From Chromera velia (Eukaryota > Sar > Chromeraceae), in contig JAHBMJ010005848.1 in assembly GCA_018398765.1 (NCBI GenBank), positions 1 to 62,642 of the forward strand: DNA of 62,642 bases, read 5' to 3'. The translations under genes were made by a program, and so were the position numbers. The notes beneath the pieces were generated by a model. It made no database searches and had not been told where the DNA came from. It worked only from the letters and a program-made list of their open reading frames with translations. Shown here piece after piece: positions 12,501 to 20,910 of the stretch; positions within the stretch are counted from its first letter, which is position 1; the number at the start of each line of letters is the position of its first letter.

Positions 12501-13951
12501 TGCAACTGAGTGAAGACATCTTCAATGTGGGGCAGAGGCCACTTTTTTGGAACTAAAACTTTGTTCAGTCTTCGATAGTCAAGACACAACCGGATGCGGT
12601 TTGGATCCTTCTTTTTGACTGCTACTACAGGAGCGTTATAGGCAGAAAGGCTTTCTTGAATGATTCCCATCTGTAGCCACTCTTCTAGCTGTGCATCAAC
12701 CTTGCTCTTGAGTGCTTGCGGGATTGGTCGAGGTCGTTCATACACTGGTTCATTCGTGGTTGTCTCAAGCGTGACTTCTTCCTCCAAAAGAGTGCCTGGA
12801 TCTGTTTTTGTCGGAAAAAGAGAAGTGTAGCCATTCAGAAGTTCTCTCAGCTAGTCTCTTTCTTCTTCTGCAAGGTGTGTTGCTTTCTCGACCGCCTCGT
12901 TGATTTGTTTCCTTGCCTCAGCTTCTTCTTGAGCTGTAAGTTTGTTCTCTGTTTCAGATATCTGCCCTTCAAGTTGCTGCTTTTCTGTCCAACTGACTGA
13001 ACTGACTATGGCTTTCATTTCGTTCTCGTCTTGATCCCCAATTGTACATATTGAGGCGAGAGCCTGCTGGTCAGATGCACACAATGACACGGTCGCGAGA
13101 AGGAGGTTTGGTGGAAGAGTGAAAGGTCTGGGTGTTGAGTTTAAAATCGGTATCTGGATGGTTCTATCTTCAATCCGACTGACTGCATCCATCGCCCTTA
13201 TGCCTGCAGGGAAGAGAGCTCGATTGAGAGCTTTGACATGGACTTCTCCACCATTTGCGAGTGTCGAGTCCTCTGACAAGGTCAGCGTCACGTGTGAGAG
13301 TGTTTTTAGAGGGAGAAGTTCTTTCTTTTAGGAGGAGAGCAAGACTGCTTGAAATTTCTTTTCCATGTTGAGTTCACCTATCGGGTGGAGGGGTACAATA
13401 ACTGCTTCTTCTCCTTCCCTTTCTCGAAGGCACATTTTGTCGGGTTGAAACTTCAGAGACGAAACGTAATGATCGCACCAGTCTTTCCCCAAAATCGCAT
13501 CTTGATGCAAAGAAGGAGAGATGAAAAATCTTTGCTTCCTCTTTCTGCCAGCAACAAAGACTGGGAGAATGATTGCTCTCTGATTTTCTAGTTTGGTCCC
13601 CCCTTCGCTTTTGATTGTAATCAGCACTTGAAAAAAAGCAAGTTTGGGAATTTCTCTTTTCAGTCTCTTGAACACGCGAGAACTGAGCAGTGACAGATCG
13701 CTTCCTGTGTCCACCAATGCATTCAGGGCAGCTGAAAAGGGGGTGCCCAGAGAGACAACGGCACCTACACCTTTTGAAGACAGTGCATCTTGGCTAATAT
13801 GTACAATTCGTGCTGGAAGATCTGGCTTCTGAAGAAGGGCAGTTCGAGACGGAGACGTGAGTGAGTCTATTTTCTGTTCGGGCTCTTTTTTGCGCCTATG
13901 GATGCCCGATTCCATAAGCGTTTCATCTTTTTTGCTGGGGGTTTTGAGCAA
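9551..13951 (-). pseudogene. pol: Gypsy pol: protease, reverse transcriptase, RNase H, integrase, chromodomain
   Basis: One frame of about 1466 codons. The protease shows ALVDTGSDLSLLS and AILGKDW (13790-13450). The reverse transcriptase has LCLDYRRLNK, LPFGVQ and a FMDD catalytic motif (about 12620-12250). The RNase H shows CDASNDALSA and ISELEMLA. The integrase has an HHCC-type zinc region (CKECQKR), IIDLMGP, SDRGSN and GKVERIN. A C-terminal chromodomain (YEVEEVCGERM...YLLIYKGW) spans about 9760-9580. Five in-frame stops break it: TAA 13330-13328, TAG 12853-12851, TAG 10600-10598, TAA 10549-10547 and TGA 10165-10163. There are no frameshifts. Base 10955 is N. The frame starts +1 relative to gag and overlaps it by 29 nt. 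Confidence 0.92.
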
Positions 13952-15746
13952 GCAGAGGTGTTTGGTTTATCCCAGTGAGACGGCCGTTTGCATAGAGCTG
14001 GGGTCCTTGGTTAAATCTATTTCGTTGGAGTATGGATCTCTGAGGTGTAGAAAGCAGCCGTGGTGGAGGAAGTGGCCTGTTTCCATTCCAAGGATCTGAC
14101 CCGAATCGTGAAGGAAAGTTCTGTCCTGAGCGGGGAGGTATTCTGGGTTGAAATGACAAGGGTAGTTGATTTGGTTGGCGCTCAGGTCTGTGATCACTGT
14201 AAGGGCAACCCAGTCGGTGGTTGAGAATATCCCGTCTTCTTTCAAGGTCTTTCAGGGGTCCTCTTTCCAACACGTGTGCTGGCATAACAGAATCTCTTTG
14301 AAGGACTCTGCATGCTGCCCTGATATGCCCCTTGTTTCCGCAGTAGGTGCATGTGATGCTGTATGGCAGTGAGCATCCTTCTGCTGTGTGCATAAGTTTT
14401 CCCCCACATCTGCGACAAGATTCTTGTTCCCTGATAATATCTGCAGTCATGCTTGCTACTCGTACAGACGATCTGGGGATAAGTAGATGTGAATCTACTT
14501 GCGTGTCTTCTGCGGTGGCTTGGAGGTACCCTCTTTGGACGGGACCTTGATCAAGGTGAGTTCCAGTGAACACGTGGGTGCTCTCTCTCCCGTCTAGTCG
14601 GTCTTCTTCTGCTTGTAGAGTAGAGACGTGATAAGTGCCGTTCGGGACAACCGAAGAATAGCGCTTTGTGTCAAGAAGAACCTCTTGAAAGGATGTATAC
14701 GTTTTCGTGCGTAAGGTGACTCGCACCGTCTCGTTAGTCAGTCCCTTCACAAAGTGTTTGAAAGTGTGTGTTGAGTCAATATCCTTCCCGCTTTCGTTAC
14801 AGAGGCTACGGTAGCGGCTGGCATAGTCATCAATGGATTTCGTAAGCTTCTGGTTCAAAGTGAAGAGCCTCTCCTCTGCAGAATCTTGATCTGCCTCGGT
14901 GACTTCGTATTCCTTCAAAAACAGACTTCCCAGTTCCTCTATGTCGAACACATTGACTAGACACCCGGCCGGCAGGTGGTCATACCAAGTTTTTGCTTTT
15001 CCTATGAGTGTTGAAGGGAAATAAATGTCTCGGAAGTCCAAAAATTCCCATCCCATGCGATCGTTCAGCCGCACCAGTCTTCTCCAGTAAGCCTTTGTCT
15101 GTGATCGATCCTCTCCCATGAAAGTAGGGAGGTCAGTTTTGACTTTCGGAATGTCTTGGAATCTCTGTTGGGTTGCTGCAGGGGGTGGCGCACGTGTAGA
15201 CGCTTGTTCTACTGCAACGGGGAGCAAATCTCCTTCTTTATTGATTCTGAACTGGAATCCCTGTCTCTGCAGGTCCATCAATACACCTAGGTCCAAGTCT
15301 CGGAGGGTGACCCTTGCGGAGCGTGCGTCTGATCCGAGGTTCGAGTTAGTGACTGCGGCAGCTACTGGGCTATCCGCTAGAGGATCAACGTCCATCATTT
15401 CGACATCTGCTGCTCCCTCGGGCTGGGGGTTAGGCAACGCGTTTTGGTCTCCGGCTTGTTGCAGAAGTAAGTCGTTTTGTGGAGGTTCGGCTTGGGGTGG
15501 TTGAGGTGCTGCAACGACTTGCACAGGTAGATCGGGTTGCTGAGGTTGTACTGCCTTTGCTTTCGGTTGCACCTTTGGTTTGGCTGCTCCTTTTGCCCTT
15601 CCTTTAGCTTTCGGTTATGCTGTTTTGGGTTTGGGTGCCGCTTTCGCTTTGGGTTCTGCTTTCGGTTGTGCTTTTGGCTTTGCTTTGGCCTGAGCCTTCG
15701 GTTGAACCTGAGCCTTCGCTTTTGCTTTTGCTTTAGCTTGTGGCAT
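13923..15746 (-). pseudogene. gag: Gypsy gag: capsid and zinc-knuckle nucleocapsid
   Basis: The frame opens at an ATG (15746-15744) with a Lys/Ala/Pro/Gln-rich N-terminus of about 60 codons, resembling histone-H1-type tails. It contains one TAA at 15617-15615. A Gln/Pro linker is followed by a retrotransposon gag capsid domain (YWRRLVRLNDRMGW, then GKAKTWYDHL, FLKEYEV and YASRYRSLC, about 15090-14640). Two zinc knuckles follow: CRRCGGKLMHTAEGC (one residue longer than usual) and a standard CTYCGNKGHIRAAC (about 14430-14310). The frame ends at TGA 13925-13923, in an A-rich stretch where the pol frame already runs. Apart from the stop it looks complete. Confidence 0.9.
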
Positions 15747-16475
15747 CGCAGTCGGGGCAGCCCTGTACAGGGCACACGTATGCGTCGAACGGTTCTAGAT
15801 AAGTGGGAAGCTTATAGCAGTAGGTAGAGACGAATCTCTCTTGAAAAGTAGTATCTAATGCCAGTGCTTGGTGTAGGTGGGATGAAAGCCGGTTACGTGC
15901 GTGAGCGTGATGGGTGTACTGATCGATCAGGAAAATGTTGAACCCCAACGGGTTTCTCGTAAACTGATAGTTCTTCTCGAGTGTTCATTCTGCAATCACC
16001 TGCGCCCTTTCTCTGGTATCAACGATCAGTCTGTCCGATGGGTCTCTGTAAATAAGGGTGCTTCCAACGCTGCTTGCAGACTGTCGTTTGAAGAACGAAA
16101 AAATTCTGTCCGGTGGTAATTCAGGTCAGTCTGGGGTGGGAAGTTGTCTTCAGAGCGCTTCTGGTGGAAGTCTTGCGTTCCTTGGTCGGTCTGTGACTGT
16201 TTTTATTTCTGGAAAGGGGTCTCTAGGGGAATGTATCTGTCAAAAGCGAAGAGATATGGAGGCAGCAGGAGATGCAATTTGCACACGAACTTTTGCTGGG
16301 GAAGTGTATCCAGATTTAGTGCCTGGAGGGTTCTCGATGACTGACAGTGGTGTGCGTGAACGCAGTAGGTGTACTGATCGAGCAAGAAAGTGCTCAAGTT
16401 TTCTGGGTCAGTCGCAAAGTCCAAGTTCCTTTGGAGAGTCTCTTCTGTCAGGGTTCGTGCTTGTTGCACTCTTCC
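15733..16475 (-). pseudogene. Two related coding-like units upstream of gag
   Basis: Two minus-strand stretches, about 16475-16203 and about 16015-15733, encode related peptides. Both have TLxxN followed by a spacer, FL(L/I)DQYT, HAH, a Leu-rich Q-AL-LDT segment and a Y-xx-FD-Y segment. The second unit has a TGA where the first has Glu (EETLQ versus E*TLE), and the units are in different frames. They look like a decayed tandem-duplicated protein module in the leader, overlapping the gag start. No family recognised. This could instead be conserved RNA structure, but the amino-acid pattern favours coding ancestry. Confidence 0.5.
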
Positions 16476-16680
16476 TGATCGCAGTAATCGGGGTGGGTCT
16501 CTGAGGAGAACGAATCTGAGGGCTTCTCTGATTGGTGGGGGGGTCTGGTCAAAGTTGAAGTGAGGTCTTCCAGGTAAGTTTTGTTGTTGCTGAAGAATCT
16601 TGACTGGGTGCGATACAAGTTTGTGTTGTTACTTGTGTGTTTTCTTCAAATCTGGAAGTTTGAGAATGGAAAAAAAAATG

Positions 16681-17028
16681 GGCAGCGCTTCACGGTTTGC
16701 TCTAGTCTTTTTGGGTGTTCTCTCAAAGGATAAAAGAGGACAAAAAACGAAAATTTAGCAGTGCTTCACGGTTTACTCTGGTTTTGTTTCGGTTTTCTTC
16801 TCAAAGGACAGAAGGGAGAATAAGACAAAAATTTGGCAGCGTTTCGCGGTTTGCTCCGGTTTTGTTTCGGTTTTCTTCTCAAAGGACAGAAGGGAGAATA
16901 AAACGAGAATTCTGCAGCGCTTCACGATTTGCTCCGGTTTTGTTTCGGTTTTCTTCTCAAAGGACAGAAGGGAGAATAAGACGAAAATTTGGCAGCGCTT
17001 CGCGGTTTGCTCTGGTTTTGTTGTGATT
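16681..17028. repeat. 78-bp tandem repeat, about 4.5 copies, in the gypsy leader
   Basis: Units start near 16681, 16757, 16835, 16913 and 16991, so the period is 78 bp (76 for the first). Each begins GGCAGCGCTTCACGGTTTGC and contains a CTCAAAGGACAGAAGGGAGA segment. As 78 is a multiple of three, the array is open in both directions and gives repeated peptides. I regard this as a consequence of the period rather than proof of coding. Confidence 0.9.
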
Positions 17029-17484
17029 CTTCTCCAAGTCAAAGGTGAAGGTCGTTTCAACTTGAAGGGCTCTTTGTGGTTGATGAAGGCGTCAGAGCGT
17101 ACCAGAAGCTGGGCGTGAAAGCGTGCCGATGTGGATGGAGTTGAGAAGACAGAGAAGGAAGTCCGGAGACAGCAGGGTCCAAAGGAGCGACAGCTGCCCA
17201 CACACAGGAGAAGTGCTTTCTGAAGGGTCTCCAGCGAGTAACAGAAGGAACTGCTAGATCCAGCGCTTGCAGGTGTAGTTGGATGAAGAGAATTCTTTGA
17301 TGTCGGTTTCTGAAGAAGAGTGGTCGACCGTACAGTTCGACCTTCTCTCTCGGTCTCTTGCTAGGGTTCCCGGCAAGGAAGAGAGTTCCCGAAGTTGCCT
17401 GGATAGAAATCTTCCAAATGTCTGTGCTGAGAGACTCGATTGGTCTCCAGCTAGTTTCGCTCTTTGCAGGTTGTGTTCAACTCT

Positions 17485-17499
17485 CGCGGTAAGTCACCA
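17485..17499 (-). other. Candidate primer binding site
   Basis: Two bases inside the 5' LTR the minus strand reads TGGTGACTTACCGCG. It begins with TGG, as expected for pairing to a tRNA ending in CCA. The predicted primer tRNA 3' end is ...GTAAGTCACCA. I cannot name the tRNA from memory. Confidence 0.55.
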
Positions 17500-17501
17500 T
17501 G

Positions 17502-18393
17502 TGAACTGCGCTAGTCGGACTTCGTGTCTGAGCCAGGCAGCCAGGTAAAGCTAGAAGAGAACGGGGCGCCAAAGAGCCTAGAATGAACACTCACAGAGAG
17601 CTAATTGATTGAAGTTGTTTGTGCAAGAAGGTTCAAGACTGAGTTCGATTTTAGACCGGGTTCAGATTCTTCTAAGTCAGAAGTTCAGTTCAGAGCGAGA
17701 ATCGAATCTAAGGTTCAGAGAGAATCCTTCAAAGTTCAGAGCCGCATCCTTCGACGAGCTTGAAATCTCCATTTCTAAATCGCACTTCAATTTTGTTTTT
17801 TCGTTTCAATCTGATTTTTTAGATTTTTTTGTTGGATATGTCCGTCCGATTTTCTGGACCCGTCTGATTTTCCGGACGCGTCCGATTTTCCGGACACGTC
17901 CGATTTTCCAGACGCGTCCGATTTTCCAGACGCGTCCAATTTTCCGGATATGTCTAACGCCTGATCCAGCGGCCTTGATCATCTTTCCAAGTGGTCTCAA
18001 ATTGTGATTTTGCCTGCAACACTTACTGTATCTAGCATGCTCCTAGGTGTGCTCCGATTGAGCTTGAACTCGTTTGGATCCTGTTCCTGCAATTCTATAT
18101 TTATTTATTTATTTATGATTATTATCAATGTATTTAATTCATTTCTTTTTCTTATTTCACTTCTTCTTTATTTTTAAAAACAATTATTCACTAAATCTTT
18201 CTAAATAAATCTATTTTCTTTAATTATTTTTTATTTTTCTTTTAGACTAAGTACTGTCTTTACTTTTACTAGCTGATCAATAATTTAATTCATCTATATT
18301 TACTAAACTAATTTAATAATTTCTTTACTTTTAAACTAAGACCATTAGCGATTTCCTCTGTATATTTCTGAGAGTCTAAAATGCAACGGAACA
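17502..18393 (-). repeat. 5' LTR of the gypsy element
   Basis: 892 bp, TG...CA, matching 2241-3132 at all but 23 positions by eye. It contains the same 18-bp array (17846-17953) and AT-rich segment. It would drive transcription of the element on the minus strand. Confidence 0.95.
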
Positions 18394-18397
18394 ACGG
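18394..18397. repeat. Target site duplication, right copy (ACGG)
   Basis: This is the partner of 2237-2240. The copia frame continues directly after it. Confidence 0.85.
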
Positions 18398-20021
18398 ATT
18401 GCAAAAGCCCTCGACACGCACTTTGAGATTGCGTGTGCGGTGATGAAAGGTGAGAGGGCGCGCAAGTTGCTAGTGAGAGAGAACGATGCGAAGGGGCACA
18501 TTCTTGCCACCGAGGAAGAGATTGCACAGGGTCTCTTCAAAGAGTCCAATCAAAAGGAACTCGCTCGTTGGTGTCTCTGTTCTGTATTTAATCTCTCTAC
18601 ACAGACACTGCAGATGGAGAAAGGGGTCAAGGCGATTACCCTTCGGTGGGTGAGGACCTGGAAGTTGAAGGAGGGAAAGAGAGTTGCAAAGTCTCGTCTC
18701 GTAGCGAGAGGGTTCCAAGACTTTCGTGATTGGTCGGTGCTTGAGACCTACTCTAGCATAGCAAATGCAAGTCTGGCTAGAGTTGCCTTCCTCTGGGCCG
18801 TCTCAAAAAGTCTGCAGGCAGCCAAAATAGACGTATCAACTGCGTTCCTGCAGATGCTCATGGCTGCGCTTTCTGTCCAACCTTCCTGTAGAGGTCTATC
18901 CCGGCCTCCATGCTGGCGTCTTCGTTCGCATTCAGAGGGCTGTTTACGGCCTGAAGGATGCCCCAAAGGTCTACACAAGTTACTTTAAGAAGAAGGTGAG
19001 CAGCTTGGGGTAGACTGAGATTGCTGAGCTAGTTTCTGAGTCGATTTTGGTCAGAAAGAACAAGAAAGGTGAGATCGTTGCTTTGCTTGTTATGCATGTT
19101 GATGATCTCTTCATTTTTTCTCCTTCTGTTGACGAAGACGTGAAGCAAATCCAGGAGCTTTTTGACACAGACCAGCCAGAGAGAATGGACAATGGAGAGC
19201 TTCATTCTTATGTGGGCATGTCCATTCGGATGCATCCTGGTGAGATGTTGCTTGACCAGTCCACGTATATTGAGGGAATGGTGAAGGGAGTGAGTGAAGA
19301 GGCAAAGAAGCCCTTGACTGAGAAAGATCTCCTGTTGCCTGAGACTGCAGAGACTGACATATCTTTGCAGAAACAGTAGCAGAAGAATGTGGGGTGTTTG
19401 GGGTAGGCTGTTAAGACCCAACCTTCTCTTTCCTTCCTGTTTTCCCACCTTTTCCACTTCAATTCCCGTCCGTCTCGTGAGTCCGTTCTTGCGAGTGAGA
19501 AGGCTCTCTAGCATGCATTCAAGACTTCCCATCCTCTGTCTCTTTGTTCTGTTCCCTCCCTTCCAGTTCTGTTGGTGTGGGGGGATGCGTTTTATCAATT
19601 GCACAAGAAAGAGGGTAGACTAGGCGTCAAGATGCAGTTAGTTGATGAAGGAGAGCTTACCAATCTTGATGAGATCGGTGAGCATAATACTGTATATTGG
19701 CTGAGCAGGAAGATAGGAAGAAAGCTAGGGTCTACGACTTCTGCAGAGCTTCTTGCAATGAAAGACGCAGTGAAGATGTCCTGGTCGTTCATTCATTTTG
19801 TTCGAAAGTTGTGGGGTGAGATGCCTCCAGTTGTGATGGGGACTGACTCTCAGCCGCTGATGCATCAGATTGGCTCCAAACAGTGCAAAAGCGAGCCGAG
19901 AATGCAGGGGGAGTTGGAGTACATTTTGGAAAATTTGATGGAGTTGGGAGCAAAGGTTCATTGGATCGAAACTGGGTCAATGTGTACAGACAGACAGACC
20001 AAGTTCCTTCGTTGCAGTTAA
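18398..20021 (+). pseudogene. pol: Ty1/copia-type pol remnant, 3' part (reverse transcriptase, RNase H)
   Basis: This continues the copia frame interrupted at 2240. The reverse transcriptase shows TWKLKEGKRVAKSRLVARGF, DVSTAFLQ, AVYGLKDAP and the catalytic HVDDL (about 18640-19120). One frameshift lies near 18880. Stops are TAG at 19011, 19377, 19404 and 19509. RNase H follows (VWGDAF, TSAELLAMKDAV, TDSQPL, about 19570-19990) and the frame ends at TAA 20019-20021. The stretch 19380-19570 is pyrimidine-rich but keeps the frame with copia-like spacing. The element is inactive. Confidence 0.87.
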
Positions 20022-20074
20022 GCGTTTCTCTCTTTTAGTCCGTCTTTCTGTTTGTGTTCAGTTCAGACAGGGGG

Positions 20075-20393
20075 TGATTTGTGAGAATAAACGCATGCAT
20101 CCAAGCGTGCGTCAGGTGGGTACCGAGCGTTCTGCAAGCGCGCCAGCCATCCGCACGAGTGAAGAGTATTGCGAGCGGCGTGAACGCATGTTTGAGTGCA
20201 TTAGCGTCTGACTCCTTGATCCAATAGTGAGGCTGTATAAAGGCTCGGTCTGCTTAATCGGTTCATGATAGAGAGCATCCTCAGATGGCAGTCTGATCAG
20301 TCTGTGTATCACGTTTGGAGCATCAAGGTCCTGCGCATTGGATCGAACGCGCGGCTAGGGACTGGCACTTATATTGGGTTACAGGTTTTAACA
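20075..20393 (+). repeat. Candidate 3' LTR of the copia element
   Basis: It follows a short purine tract (AGACAGGGGG) just after the pol end, begins TGATTTGTGAGAATAA and may end at TTTTAACA. It contains a TATA-like TATAAA at 20236-20241. The 5' LTR is outside the window, so neither border can be confirmed. Confidence 0.4.
20236..20241 (+). promoter_or_regulatory. TATA-like box in the copia LTR candidate
   Basis: TATAAA followed by GGCTCGG, at the usual place for an LTR core promoter. Only the motif and its position support it. Confidence 0.35.
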
Positions 20394-20910
20394 CCCCCTA
20401 TACATAAGGGTATACCCCCCTATAATGTTACCCTTACTTCAAAAGTGGTTCCAATCGATCAATCTCATCAGGTTACGTCTAAAAATATTGAAAACATCTT
20501 CTGTTAATTGAGGTTACATGAGAAACTGACGAAAAACGATGTGTCCCTTTCACTTTGTAGCAAAACCCCTTATAACCTTATAACCTGTAACCTAAAATAA
20601 CCCTCTTCAAAAGTGATGTAACCTTCGTCTACATGCATTTTAAAGTGTTTTTGAAGTGATTTGAAGAGTTTTTGAAAGTTGACTTTTTGGTCGGTTACGG
20701 ACCTCAAGACTGCTTGTAACCTTGTAACCTGTAACCTTGCAAGGGGACATATATAATAAGAGGTGTAACCTTATGTAACCACATAAGTTATACAGTAAAA
20801 GTGATTGATTTTGAAATAACTCAACATGCCGGACCTCCAGCTTGTGTGAAAAGCTTGTCCAAATGTTTTTTGGTTCATTTTTTATGTTATTTTTACACTT
20901 GTAACCCTAT
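20380..20910. repeat. Cluster of GTAACC / GGTTAC motifs
   Basis: Well over a dozen TAACC or GGTTA cores lie within about 530 bp, several in tandem (for example near 20575-20600, 20715-20745 and 20763-20783). Spacing is irregular and both orientations occur. No coding frame is present. Confidence 0.6.

Larger units (their letters stand above)
2241..18393 (-). mobile_element. Ty3/gypsy LTR retrotransposon (chromovirus), nested in the copia element
   Basis: The element is 16,153 bp with 892-bp direct LTRs at 2241-3132 and 17502-18393, each running TG...CA. It is flanked by the direct duplication ACGG. On the minus strand the order is 5' LTR, PBS, a long leader with repeats, gag, a protease-RT-RNase H-integrase-chromodomain frame, a third unrecognised frame, polypurine tract and 3' LTR. 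Chromovirus rests on the C-terminal chromodomain. The size is large for a Ty3/gypsy element because of the 1.7-kb leader and about 6.4 kb beyond the chromodomain. LTRs differ at 23 of 892 positions by eye, so the insertion is fairly recent. Nine premature stops make this copy non-autonomous. Confidence 0.93.

Noticed and set aside
4261..13951. Ciliate-type code (TAA/TAG read as Gln) for the whole genome
   Set aside because: The host genes contain no internal TAA/TAG, and the fibrocystin-like gene ends in TAG, so the nuclear code looks standard. Readthrough confined to the element stays an open, less likely alternative.
16681..17028. CRISPR-like array
   Set aside because: Repeats are directly tandem with no unique spacers. 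The genome is eukaryotic. The same holds for the 18-bp LTR array.
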